From positions 2,976,001-3,040,000 of the forward strand of contig OZ271855.1 of assembly GCA_965601955.1 (NCBI GenBank): 64,000 nt of DNA. The letters are read 5' to 3'. The position numbers and the translations under genes were made by a program. This document shows, piece after piece, positions 52,940 through 60,911 of this stretch. The notes under the pieces were generated by a model. The model was not told the DNA's origin and ran no database searches. It worked only from the letters and a program-made list of their open reading frames with translations. Positions within the stretch are counted from its first letter, which is position 1. Every line of letters starts with the position of its first letter. The stretch comes from RHLJ01 sp965601955 (lineage in GTDB: Bacteria > Bacteroidota > Rhodothermia > Balneolales > Balneolaceae).

Positions 52940-53983
52940 ATGAGCAGAGCAGTGACAAAAACAGAGCGTTTCCTGAAGATCGGTCCTCTCATTCTCTGGT
53001 TTGGGATGAATACCCTGATTACGATAGCTGTGTGGTATCAAAGAGATATCATTGATGGTTTGTATTACCTATGTACGTATTTCCTGTTCGGCACCTTAGT
53101 CATCGGGCATTTCGGGTACCAATTATTTCCCCAGTATTTGGCGAGCGACGGTCACCTTAACGGGAAAATCGTAGCATCCATTGTTGTCAACGTCACGTTT
53201 TTTTTGCTTGGGATCATATCTCAGTTTCTCCTGGTGGATATTCTGAACATACTGGCCGCCCCTCAGTTGTATGCGCCTACTACTGTTCGAATCGTGGTGT
53301 GGTGTTTGCTGGTTCTGCTGGGCATGATTCTGATGGCCAGCATCCGGCTTGCGGAGGTATATCACATGGCTACCGTTCGAGAAATGGAAGACAAAGTGAA
53401 ACAGGCCCAGTCGGAGCTGATGTTATTGAAAAACCAAATCAGTCCCCACTTCGTGTTTAACACACTGAATAATATTTATGGGCTGGCTTACCTGGGCGAT
53501 GGTCGTACACCCGAAATGATTTCGAGATTATCCCAGATCATGCGCTATCTATTGTATGACTGTGAGCAGGAACGCGTGCCTTTAATCAAGGAAAGCGAGC
53601 TGATTGATTATTATCTCGCCCTGCAAATGCTCAAGTATGAAGACTCCATCAACGTTGACTATTACAAGGCCGGCATACAGTATAAGTATATGATTTCGCC
53701 TATGATTCTCATTAACTATGTGGAGAATTGCTTTAAGCATTCCGACCTGGAACATAATCCGGAAGGATGGATCAACATCCACCTTGAAGTGGATAATAAT
53801 ACCCTGGTTTTTCGCACGGAAAACACAATCAAAAAAGAAATGGAAACCATTCTATGTGAAAGAATCGGTATCGGATTTCGAAACTCCATGCGACTACTTG
53901 AAGCGAACTATCCGGGTAAGTATACATTGAAAAAAGATAGTAAAGAGGGTATTTATACTATTGAATTAACACTGGAGCTGTGA
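52940..53983 (+). CDS. LytS-family sensor histidine kinase (HisKA-like PF06580 type)
   Basis: A 347-residue protein. Four hydrophobic segments lie in the first 135 residues, followed by a short coiled coil and the phosphoacceptor motif LLKNQISPHFVFNTLNNIYG with His170. SRLIQ-like SRLSQIMRYLLYDC, IDYYLALQMLKYEDS and the ATP-binding N-box ILINYVENCFKHS follow. The C-terminal G-box region is degraded (GIGFRNSMRLLEANYPGKY). It would phosphorylate the LytTR response regulator encoded 1 base downstream. The signal is unknown because the sensor part is membrane-embedded. Confidence 0.9.
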   Translation: MSRAVTKTERFLKIGPLILWFGMNTLITIAVWYQRDIIDGLYYLCTYFLFGTLVIGHFGYQLFPQYLASDGHLNGKIVASIVVNVTFFLLGIISQFLLVDILNILAAPQLYAPTTVRIVVWCLLVLLGMILMASIRLAEVYHMATVREMEDKVKQAQSELMLLKNQISPHFVFNTLNNIYGLAYLGDGRTPEMISRLSQIMRYLLYDCEQERVPLIKESELIDYYLALQMLKYEDSINVDYYKAGIQYKYMISPMILINYVENCFKHSDLEHNPEGWINIHLEVDNNTLVFRTENTIKKEMETILCERIGIGFRNSMRLLEANYPGKYTLKKDSKEGIYTIELTLEL

Positions 53984-53984
53984 C

Positions 53985-54713
53985 ATGGGTATTCGATGCT
54001 TAATTGTGGATGATGAGTTCATCGCCAGAAAACTCCTTTCTGACTATGTACACCGGGTACCCGAGTTGGAACTGGTGGCAACCTGCAGTACCGCCCTGGA
54101 AGCAATGAGCTATATCAAGAAAGACACCATCGATATCCTGTTCCTGGATATACAGATGCCGGATATCAATGGCCTCGATTTCTTGAAAATCCTGACTGAA
54201 CGACCGCAGCCCGTTTTAACGACAGCCTTTTCGGAATATGCCGTGATCAGCTATGAAATGGATGTAGCCGACTACCTGCTTAAACCCATCGAATTCGACC
54301 GTTTCTACAAAGCTGTTATGAAAATCATGAGCAGAGAAAAACAGATCGAGCTGAAACCACCGGTTTCCGCTGATGAACCTCAAAAGCCGGATAAGCTGTT
54401 TATTAAATCGGGTAAGAAAATCATAAAGGTGGATATCAAGAACATCTCCTTTATCAAAGGCCAGGGGCCATATGTTCAAATCTTCACCACCGATGATCAG
54501 AAAATACTGACCCTTCTCTCGATGAGTAAACTGGAGGAGCTGTTACCCGGTAATTTCTACCGGACCCATCGCTCCTATATTGTGAATACAGATTTGATTG
54601 AAAGCATTGAGGGCAACCTGATCCGTATCGGGGAGCATGCTATTGTATTGAGTAAAAACAAGCGGGACGAATTCATCGGGCTGATTGACCAACCCCGGCT
54701 ACTCGGAAATTGA
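53985..54713 (+). CDS. LytTR-family response regulator
   Basis: A 242-residue protein. The receiver domain (1-125) has the acidic pair in LIVDDEF, phosphoacceptor Asp55 in ILFLDIQMPDINGL, Thr in TTAFSEYA and Lys in YLLKPIEF. The LytTR DNA-binding domain (about 135-240) has DKLFIKSGKKIIKVDIKNIS, IKGQGPYVQIFT and NFYRTHRSYIVN. It lies 1 base after the histidine kinase gene and forms a two-component pair that binds DNA as a dimer at direct repeats. Its targets are not visible here; the plus-strand genes downstream are candidates only by proximity. Confidence 0.93.
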   Translation: MGIRCLIVDDEFIARKLLSDYVHRVPELELVATCSTALEAMSYIKKDTIDILFLDIQMPDINGLDFLKILTERPQPVLTTAFSEYAVISYEMDVADYLLKPIEFDRFYKAVMKIMSREKQIELKPPVSADEPQKPDKLFIKSGKKIIKVDIKNISFIKGQGPYVQIFTTDDQKILTLLSMSKLEELLPGNFYRTHRSYIVNTDLIESIEGNLIRIGEHAIVLSKNKRDEFIGLIDQPRLLGN

Positions 54714-55082
54714 GGGGTGAAGTGAATTCACTCCTGTTCCTCTGTTGACGGTCAGGAGTCTTAATCTGAATCAAAGCTTTGTTCTTATATTTATAAACAC
54801 AATTCTAACAAATACTTAAACTAATAAAAAACATGAAGTTAATATTAAAATTTCGAAATCAATTTATACTACCTGCATGAGAAGATTAGCCTACAAATTT
54901 ACTCTATTCATTTTTCTCTTGGCATCAAAATGATCTGTTGTACAATAAAGATATTACCGCCGTGATGAGAGTACGTACAACAATTGTTAGTAGCACTATT
55001 CTTATCTGGTGCATAAACAAATATCCAGATCGAAATTGGCCTTTTAAGTTATGTTCATCTAAAAAGTAGTATCGATAGAAGA
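54714..55082. other. intergenic region without a supportable gene
   Basis: An AT-rich stretch of 369 bases. A short frame at 54877 encodes an 18-residue signal-like peptide (MRRLAYKFTLFIFLLASK) and stops, possibly the remains of an exported protein. The rest presumably holds the promoter of the fusion regulator at 55083. Confidence 0.4.
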
Positions 55083-56747
55083 ATGTTTTCGAAACCAAGT
55101 ACACAGTATACCAAGAGCGGCCGGATTAATATCGCTTACCAGGTATTTGGTTTTGGACCTATTGATCTGGTATACATACCTGGATGGGTTTCAAATATAG
55201 ACTTGATGTGGGAATGTCCCGAATTGGTTGGTTTTCTAAATGAATTAGGGAAAATAGCCAGGGTTATTCTATTTGATAAAAGAGGGACCGGGCTTTCTGA
55301 CCGGATTGTTGAGCTTTCCACATTAGAAGAAAGGATGGACGATATCAGGGCTGTGATGGATGCAGCTGGTTCTGAAAAAGCTGTTCTTTTTGGTCATTCT
55401 GAGGGGGGGTCCGTATCTGCCTTATTTGCTGCTACCTATCCAAACCGGGTTATATCCATGGTCACCTTTGGTATTTTTGCAAAACGAAGGTTTTCTCCTG
55501 ACTACCCCTGGGCACCCACTGATAAGGAACGTCAGGTAGTATATGATATGATTGAGAATAACTGGGGTAGTGGCAAGATGAACCTGGAATCATTAGCTCC
55601 TTCTAAAGCAAACGATAAGGTTTTTATGGATTGGTTGGCTAAATATTTTAGATCTGGTGCCAGTCCTAGTGCTGCCATGGTACTCACTGAAATGAATACC
55701 GAGGTAGACATTATTGATATCTTAGGGTCGATTCGGGTTCCCGTATTAATCATGCAGCGCATTAATGATATAGATGTAAAAATTGAGGAGGGTAGATTTA
55801 TTGCAGAGCGTATTCCAGGAGCCAAGTTTGTTGAGTTCTCAGGGGATGATCATCTATTCTGGGCTGGAAATACCCGGGAGGTATTGGATGAGATGAAAAC
55901 ATTCTTGATGAATACTGAGACCAGGAAAAATTACTATGGAAAGCTTTATACGGTTATAGTTGGCAAGTTCATTTCATCAGGTAAAAAAAGACAAATTTTC
56001 CAGGAGGTTGTGGGGCAATATGTGGCACGATATCGTGGGAAAATAGCTCATTACATACAAAAGAATTTTGTAGCAATTTTCGAAGGACCCAGTACGGCTA
56101 CAAACTGCTGTATAGAGTTGGTTGATGCTATTCGGAATATGGATTCTGAATTATCGATCGGTATTCATATTAAGGAGGTGGCGGACGATGAGACTCATTT
56201 TTTAAGTAAAGAGACTGAAATTTTTTTCGATTCTATGTTAGAAAAAGTGGAATCTAACCAGGTAATAATCACTCAAACAGTTAAAAACCTATTATCCGGT
56301 GCGGGTTTGAGTTTTGTACCTTTCAAAAAGATGATGGAACATGTATCAGGGGAATCACTTTCGATATATAGTGTTTCAGAGAGCCTGGAAACAAGAGAGT
56401 ATTCCAAAAGTGTTCCTTTTAACCAACCTCCTTTAAATGGATCACTAATAGAGAGCGTTCTTCAAAGTATAGATACTCATCTGGACGATAAATCTTTTGG
56501 AGTAGGAATACTATGCAAAGAAATCGGTATGAGTGAACGTCAGCTACAACGAAAACTTAAGGCTGTTACGAATAAATCTCCTATTCAATTGATTTCTTCT
56601 GTACGCTTGCATCGCGCCAAAGAGCTCATCCATCTTCAAAAGTATAGTATTTCCGAGATTTCCTACCTGGTTGGTTTTACCAGCCCATCATACTTTTCAA
56701 AATGTTTTAAGAATGAATTTGGACTAAGTCCGTCTGATCTACTATGA
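55083..56747 (+). CDS. alpha/beta-hydrolase, degenerate class III cyclase domain and AraC-type HTH fusion regulator
   Basis: A 554-residue soluble protein in three parts. Residues 1-275 are an alpha/beta hydrolase with nucleophile elbow GHSEGG (Ser106), the oxyanion-region motif VYIPGWVSNID and His257 in SGDDHLFW; an acidic partner is probably Asp229 or Asp231. Residues 286-430 follow the class III cyclase pattern that often follows such hydrolases (KNFVAIFEGPSTATNC, IGIHIKEV, VIITQTVKNLLSGAGLSFVP) but lack both metal aspartates. Residues 452-554 are an AraC/XylS double HTH (MSERQLQRKLKAVTNKSPIQ and GFTSPSYFSKCFKNEFGLSP). It is probably a ligand-responsive transcription factor. Confidence 0.8.
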   Translation: MFSKPSTQYTKSGRINIAYQVFGFGPIDLVYIPGWVSNIDLMWECPELVGFLNELGKIARVILFDKRGTGLSDRIVELSTLEERMDDIRAVMDAAGSEKAVLFGHSEGGSVSALFAATYPNRVISMVTFGIFAKRRFSPDYPWAPTDKERQVVYDMIENNWGSGKMNLESLAPSKANDKVFMDWLAKYFRSGASPSAAMVLTEMNTEVDIIDILGSIRVPVLIMQRINDIDVKIEEGRFIAERIPGAKFVEFSGDDHLFWAGNTREVLDEMKTFLMNTETRKNYYGKLYTVIVGKFISSGKKRQIFQEVVGQYVARYRGKIAHYIQKNFVAIFEGPSTATNCCIELVDAIRNMDSELSIGIHIKEVADDETHFLSKETEIFFDSMLEKVESNQVIITQTVKNLLSGAGLSFVPFKKMMEHVSGESLSIYSVSESLETREYSKSVPFNQPPLNGSLIESVLQSIDTHLDDKSFGVGILCKEIGMSERQLQRKLKAVTNKSPIQLISSVRLHRAKELIHLQKYSISEISYLVGFTSPSYFSKCFKNEFGLSPSDLL

Positions 56748-56911
56748 AATAATCCGGCTTTCTAAATGTCGGAATTATAATAATTCGGCTAATTTTGATC
56801 AGTTTTTGGCGGAAATGAATACATATTTACCGGATTTGTGATAACTGCTCTATATCATTTCAATCTATTTTTTTGTTTTCCAGGAACATTAAAAATCAAG
56901 AAATAGAAAAT

Positions 56912-56993
56912 TATCTGGGACCTGGGATATAGACAAACTATCTGGGACATAGACATCTATCTGAGGCCTGGGACATAAACAATTATCTGGGGC
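56912..56993. repeat. short irregular tandem repeat upstream of T9SS gene
   Basis: Four copies of TATCTGGGAC or a close variant start at 56912, 56939, 56958 and 56984, interleaved with GGGATATAGACA, GGGACATAGACA and GGGACATAAACA. Spacings are 27, 19 and 26 bases. They lie about 100-180 bases before the ATG at 57092 and could be regulator-binding sites or a decaying tandem repeat. The rest of the 344-base gap shows nothing clear. Confidence 0.6.
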
Positions 56994-57091
56994 GAAGTCA
57001 CAAAGTTATAGCTTAAAAAGCCCCAAAACTAAGTAGATAGATGTCTTAAGACTATGATTGTATAGTTTTTAAATTTCAAACATCGATACAC

Positions 57092-59833
57092 ATGAAACAT
57101 GTTATACTAATTACAGCCGTTACAGGGTTGTTATTCGCCAATGTTAAGGCACAGGAAACAGTAATTTTTCAGGAAAGCTTCGAAACGGATGGTCATAACG
57201 CTCGTTATACCGTAAGCTCTTCAGGAGGATTCAGTCGTACTGCAAATGATCACTTCAATCGCACCGATGGGTCCAACATATCCAATGTCTCCGGAGCTTA
57301 TTCCGGTTTTTTAGGTCGGTATTTCTTTGCAGCAGAAGATACGGACGATGATGGAGGAGATGGAAGCGACGAACAGACGATCGTTATAAGTGGTATTGAT
57401 ATTTCCGGGTATACCAATTTAAGCATCTCTGGTTTGTTTGCTGCTGGGGTCGATGATGGAACAAATGTCAGTGCTTATGATGCAAATGACTACCTACAGT
57501 TAAACTACAGCATTGACTCAGGAAGCGAAACAAGTGGTATTCATTTTAGATCTGAGCGACTTGGTGGTGACTTTAACGAACCCATTGGGCTAGATGCTGA
57601 TTTTGATGGAGAAGCCGATAACACGGATGGTACCAATAGACTTGTAACAATAATGGAGAGATATTCGGTAGATGTTCCCGATACTGGTTCCACAATGACC
57701 ATAACGATCAGAGTGAGCATGGATGCTTTTGCCGAACAAATTGCATTTGATAACATCCAGGTTATTGGCACGCAGTCATCTAAAACCACGATTTTTCAGG
57801 AAGGTTTCGAAACGGATGGTCATAACTCCCGTTATACCGTAAGCTCCTCAGGAGGATTCAGTTTCTCTAGTAACGCTCACTTCAATCGCACCGACGGGTC
57901 TAACATAACAGGAGGGTACTCTGGTTTTTTAGGCCAGTTTTTCTTCGCCGCGGAAAATACGGACCGAGTAGATGGAAGCGCCGAACAGACTATTGTTATA
58001 AGTGGGATTGATATTTCCGGATATACGAATCTCCAAATTTCTGGCCTTTTCGGTGCAGGTAACGAAGGCGGTATTGATGCCGGGGGTTATGATGATACCG
58101 ATTATGTACAGGTTAATTACTCCATTGATTCAGGGGGTGAGCAAAATGGGATTCATTTCCGATCGGAAATCGGATCTGATTCATTTAATGATCCAATTGG
58201 GTTAGACGCAGACTACAGCGGAGATGCCGATAGCACGGATGGTACGAATAGACTTGGAGCAACACTGGAGAGATATTCGGTAGATGTGCCCGGTACCGGT
58301 TCCACGATGACAATAACTATCAGAGTTTCAATGGATGCAGCAGGGGAAGAAGTTGCATTTGATAACATCCAGGTTTTTGGTACTCAGGGTACTCAGTCAT
58401 CTAAAACCATCTCCGTAACGGGTTCGGAGAATTGGCGACTCATATCGGCTCCACTTACTTCGATGACATTCGATGATTTGTTGAGTGATGTCTGGACTCA
58501 GGGGTTCACAGGGGCTGATGCCACTTCCGGAACATCAAATGTCTACTCCTATGATGAAACAATAACTACCGGTGACTTAAATGACGGTTTTACAAGTATA
58601 ACCGACCAATCCGCGACGATGACTCAAGGACTTGGGTACGCCGTATATGTGTATTCTGATGATAATGGCCCTGTTGTTAGCGGTGATGCCGGATTTCCTA
58701 AATCGCTCACCTTCTCTGGTTCATCGCCAACGGCTGATGTAGGGCCTGTTTCTGTCACCTTTACGACAAGTGGTACCGCATCCAATGACGGTTGGAATTT
58801 AATGGGTAACCCGTTTGCCAGTGACCTGAATGTTGGACTTATGGGAATTGAAGACGATGCTAACATCGATAACTTTGCCTATGTGTACAGCGCTTCAACC
58901 TCTTCATACCTTACCCTAGATGCAGCAGCGGCAGATAGTTCTACTGACCAGATTGCGATGGGACAAGGATTCTTCCTGAAAGCATCATCAGCGACTACCT
59001 ATACCTTTCCATTTGCTTCAGTCGGTGACGGAGCTACTTTTCAAAAATCGGTTTCTCCTGTAAAACGTAGAGACTTAGCCTTCACACTTTCTGATTCTAA
59101 CAGGACAGCTAGAGCCACAATCCGATTCCATACAAATGCTACTAATGAGAAAGACCCCTATGATGGGTATTACTTGCGTCCATTTGGTAATGATATTCTT
59201 GGCCTCTTTAGTGTAATGGATTCGGAATCTTTTGTATACAATGCATTTCCATACCAGATTGATGGTGAATTAAGCATCCCAATGGATTACATAACCAGTG
59301 AGCCTGAAAGTTTGACGCTTGAATGGGGTAATCTTTCTGTGTTCCCATCTGAGTGGCAGTTTACACTCATCGACAACTATGAGGGTTCGCAGGTAGATCT
59401 TAGAAGTACTAGTGAATACACTTTTGAAGGTTTAGTTAGCGTCAGTTCGTCCGAAGTTAATATTGATTCCAACCTTGAACCGGTTGTCTTTAAAGCTGTA
59501 AATAAAGAGTCTCGCTTTACGCTTCTGATTTCTCAAACCACGGTATCCAACGAGGAAGAGGTAACGGTGGAACAGTTTGCGTTAGATCAGAACTACCCGA
59601 ATCCGTTCAACCCTACCACCAGTATCCGGTACACGGTGCCAAACAGCGGACTGGTGAACGTATCGATCTACAACGTGATGGGGCAGAAAGTAGCCACCCT
59701 GGTGAACACCACCCAAAGTGCGGGTACCTACACCGCTACCTGGAACGCGGCTCGCAGCGCCAGTGGGATTTACTACTACCGCCTTGAGGCCGGTGGACAA
59801 ACACTGACTCGAAAAATGACCCTTATTAAATAA
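57092..59833 (+). CDS. T9SS-exported protein with tandem duplicated N-terminal domain
   Basis: A 913-residue protein with a signal peptide (residues 1-20, ending VKAQ). Residues about 24-225 and 230-435 are two copies of one domain (IFQESFETDGHNARYTVSSS ... IVISGIDISGYTNLSISGLF ... AFDNIQV). It is beta-rich, with Asp-rich segments (DTDDDGGDGSDE) suggesting calcium binding. Next comes the SENWRLISAPLTSMTFDDLL module shared with the other T9SS proteins here. The C-terminus is a type A sorting domain (LDQNYPNPFNPTTSI ... RKMTLIK). The domain pattern is like concanavalin/laminin-G type binding domains of exported enzymes, but I cannot assign a ligand. Confidence 0.8.
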   Translation: MKHVILITAVTGLLFANVKAQETVIFQESFETDGHNARYTVSSSGGFSRTANDHFNRTDGSNISNVSGAYSGFLGRYFFAAEDTDDDGGDGSDEQTIVISGIDISGYTNLSISGLFAAGVDDGTNVSAYDANDYLQLNYSIDSGSETSGIHFRSERLGGDFNEPIGLDADFDGEADNTDGTNRLVTIMERYSVDVPDTGSTMTITIRVSMDAFAEQIAFDNIQVIGTQSSKTTIFQEGFETDGHNSRYTVSSSGGFSFSSNAHFNRTDGSNITGGYSGFLGQFFFAAENTDRVDGSAEQTIVISGIDISGYTNLQISGLFGAGNEGGIDAGGYDDTDYVQVNYSIDSGGEQNGIHFRSEIGSDSFNDPIGLDADYSGDADSTDGTNRLGATLERYSVDVPGTGSTMTITIRVSMDAAGEEVAFDNIQVFGTQGTQSSKTISVTGSENWRLISAPLTSMTFDDLLSDVWTQGFTGADATSGTSNVYSYDETITTGDLNDGFTSITDQSATMTQGLGYAVYVYSDDNGPVVSGDAGFPKSLTFSGSSPTADVGPVSVTFTTSGTASNDGWNLMGNPFASDLNVGLMGIEDDANIDNFAYVYSASTSSYLTLDAAAADSSTDQIAMGQGFFLKASSATTYTFPFASVGDGATFQKSVSPVKRRDLAFTLSDSNRTARATIRFHTNATNEKDPYDGYYLRPFGNDILGLFSVMDSESFVYNAFPYQIDGELSIPMDYITSEPESLTLEWGNLSVFPSEWQFTLIDNYEGSQVDLRSTSEYTFEGLVSVSSSEVNIDSNLEPVVFKAVNKESRFTLLISQTTVSNEEEVTVEQFALDQNYPNPFNPTTSIRYTVPNSGLVNVSIYNVMGQKVATLVNTTQSAGTYTATWNAARSASGIYYYRLEAGGQTLTRKMTLIK

Positions 59834-59860
59834 ACAATCCAGTATTCAAATTTCCCAATT

Positions 59861-60076
59861 ATGAAAGCAAGAATATTATTCACACTTACTGCAATCGCTC
59901 TTTTTATTACTGAATTTGCTATGGCACAGCCAAGTTTACCTTCTGCTCCCAGCCAGGCCCCGATTGATGGAGGGCTTGGAATCCTTGCAGCAGCTGGTGG
60001 CGCATATGCATATAAAAAGCTAAGAGAAAAGAATCCTAAGAGCCCAGGCTTTAAGAGTAGGAATAAGAGTTTCTGA
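59861..60076 (+). CDS. PID-CTERM-like small sorting-signal protein (second copy)
   Basis: A 71-residue protein with a signal peptide (ILFTLTAIALFITEFAMAQ), the linker PSLPSAPSQ, and APIDGGLGILAAAGGAYAYK with a basic tail. It is a close paralogue of the protein at 50788-51009. It starts 27 bases after the stop of the T9SS cargo gene, so the two may be co-transcribed. Its downstream sequence also repeats that of the first copy: a TATCC..GGATA hairpin, GTCATTTCGA and a tRNA-Asn-like remnant. Confidence 0.65.
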   Translation: MKARILFTLTAIALFITEFAMAQPSLPSAPSQAPIDGGLGILAAAGGAYAYKKLREKNPKSPGFKSRNKSF

Positions 60077-60115
60077 ATTACCGATCCTTTCGCTTACTAC
60101 CACGAAAAATCCTTT

Positions 60116-60147
60116 ATATCCGGTCGTGAAAGGCTGGATATTTTTTA
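60116..60147 (+). terminator. rho-independent terminator after second PID-CTERM-like gene
   Basis: ATATCC (60116-60121) pairs with GGATAT (60136-60141) around a CGTGA-containing loop and is followed by TTTTTT. Same hairpin family as at 51083 and 51261. Confidence 0.75.
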
Positions 60148-60157
60148 CTTTGTCATT

Positions 60158-60206
60158 TCGAGCCAACGGACCCGACCAAAGTCGGAGTAACAGCTGATTG
60201 CTCTAC
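60158..60206 (-). pseudogene. tRNA-Asn-like remnant
   Basis: Minus strand: GTAGAGCAATCAGCTGTTAC (D-arm end and anticodon arm) then TCCGACTTTGGTCGGGTCC and GTTGGCTCGA. It abuts the stop codon of the GIY-YIG pseudogene at 60203, whose last codon overlaps GTGTAG. It lacks the acceptor stem and the first half of the D-arm. Confidence 0.55.
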
Positions 60207-60475
60207 ACAAGATAGTCTTTTATACAAATTTCTCCCTGAACTAATCGCTCAATCATTCTCCTGCTCTTCCAGCTTTTAACTTTCCGCTCCGCTGCTAATG
60301 CATCTTGCTTTGTGTTAAATTATAGTTCAAATACTAATTTCCACGGCCGATACTTTTGAGTATATCCTTCTGCTTCAGAATTGTGGTATTCCAGCCTTCG
60401 TTGTGGATCATCAGAAACGCCTGTACAGTAGGTTTCTTTGGCTTCAGATTTTAATATGTAGAGATAATGAGGCAT
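60203..60475 (-). pseudogene. GIY-YIG endonuclease gene with internal stop
   Basis: From the ATG at 60475: MPHYLYILKSEAKETYCTGV ... YHNSEAEGYTQKYRPWKLVF EL, then TAA in frame, then FNTKQDALAAERKVKSWKSR and RMIERLVQGEICIKDYLV with TAG. It is a close copy of the intact gene at 60572-60844, but the YYIG core is changed to YCTG. A stop replaces one residue in the middle, so it is inactive. Confidence 0.8.
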
Positions 60476-60476
60476 A

Positions 60477-60511
60477 AAAAAAGGGCTAAGTATTAAATAC
60501 CTAACCCTTTT
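60477..60511 (-). terminator. hairpin between tRNA-like 3' end and GIY-YIG copy
   Basis: On the minus strand AAAAAGGGTTAGGTATT pairs with AATACTTAGCCCTTTTT and ends in a T-run, just before the ATG of the GIY-YIG pseudogene. This is where a terminator of the preceding tRNA-like unit would sit. Confidence 0.65.
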
Positions 60512-60512
60512 T

Positions 60513-60575
60513 GCTCCCCGGGTTGGATTCGAACCACGCCCCGACTGTGGTCGGGGTAACAGCTGATTGCTCTAC
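60513..60575 (-). pseudogene. tRNA-Asn-like fragment with intact 3' half
   Basis: Minus strand: GTAGAGCAATCAGCTGTTAC, hairpin CCCCGAC..GTCGGGG, then GTGGTTCGAATCCAACC (canonical T-arm) and CGGGGAGC (acceptor 3' strand). The 5' acceptor strand and D-arm are replaced by the end of the GIY-YIG gene at 60572, so it cannot fold as a full tRNA. Confidence 0.6.
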
Positions 60576-60844
60576 ACAAGATAGTCTTTGATACAAATTT
60601 CGCCCTGAACTAATCGCTCAATCATTCTCCTGTTCTTCCAACTTTTCACTTTCTTCTCTGCCCTTAATACTTCTTTTCTAGTACCAAATTCGCATTGATA
60701 AACTAAAGCCCAAGGGCGAAACCTTTGGGTATATCCTTTTCCCTCTCGATTGTGATATTTCAATCTAGTCTCAGGATTCTCAGATTCACCAATATAGTAT
60801 TTTCCCGTAGCTTTAGACCGGATTATGTATAAATAGTGAGACAT
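60572..60844 (-). CDS. GIY-YIG family endonuclease, single domain
   Basis: I choose the ATG at 60844 (MSHYLYIIRSKATGKYYIGE), which starts exactly at the GIY-YIG domain. The frame is open to 60964 but that part runs through terminator and tRNA-like sequence. The protein is 90 residues: YLYII and YYIGES (GIY-YIG motifs), the arginine helix ETRLKYHNR, and the C-terminal RAEKKVKSWKNRRMIERLV. It belongs to the small YhbQ-like nucleases. The stop codon lies inside a tRNA-Asn-like fragment and the gene is preceded by a terminator hairpin and another tRNA 3' end. This layout suggests a mobile or homing-type unit associated with tRNA genes. Confidence 0.85.
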   Translation of the reverse strand: MSHYLYIIRSKATGKYYIGESENPETRLKYHNREGKGYTQRFRPWALVYQCEFGTRKEVLRAEKKVKSWKNRRMIERLVQGEICIKDYLV

Positions 60845-60881
60845 AAAAAAAGGGTTAAACATCTGATGTCTAACCCTTTTT
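60845..60881 (-). terminator. hairpin upstream of intact GIY-YIG gene
   Basis: AAAAAGGGTTAGACATC pairs with GATGTTTAACCCTTTTT on the minus strand. It is the same position and design as the hairpin at 60477, with different loop-proximal sequence that still pairs. Confidence 0.7.
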
Positions 60882-60911
60882 GCTCCCCGACTCAGGATAA
60901 AGTGCGAACCT
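60882..60911 (-). pseudogene. tRNA 3'-end fragment
   Basis: Minus strand: GGTTCGCACTTTATCCTGAG then TCGGGGAGC. It has the same CGGGGAGC acceptor end as the fragment at 60513, with an altered T-arm. It is the outermost tRNA-derived piece of the GIY-YIG tandem. Confidence 0.45.

Noticed and set aside
60513..60575. Functional tRNA gene
   Set aside because: The canonical T-arm and acceptor 3' strand are present, but the 5' acceptor strand and D-arm are missing.
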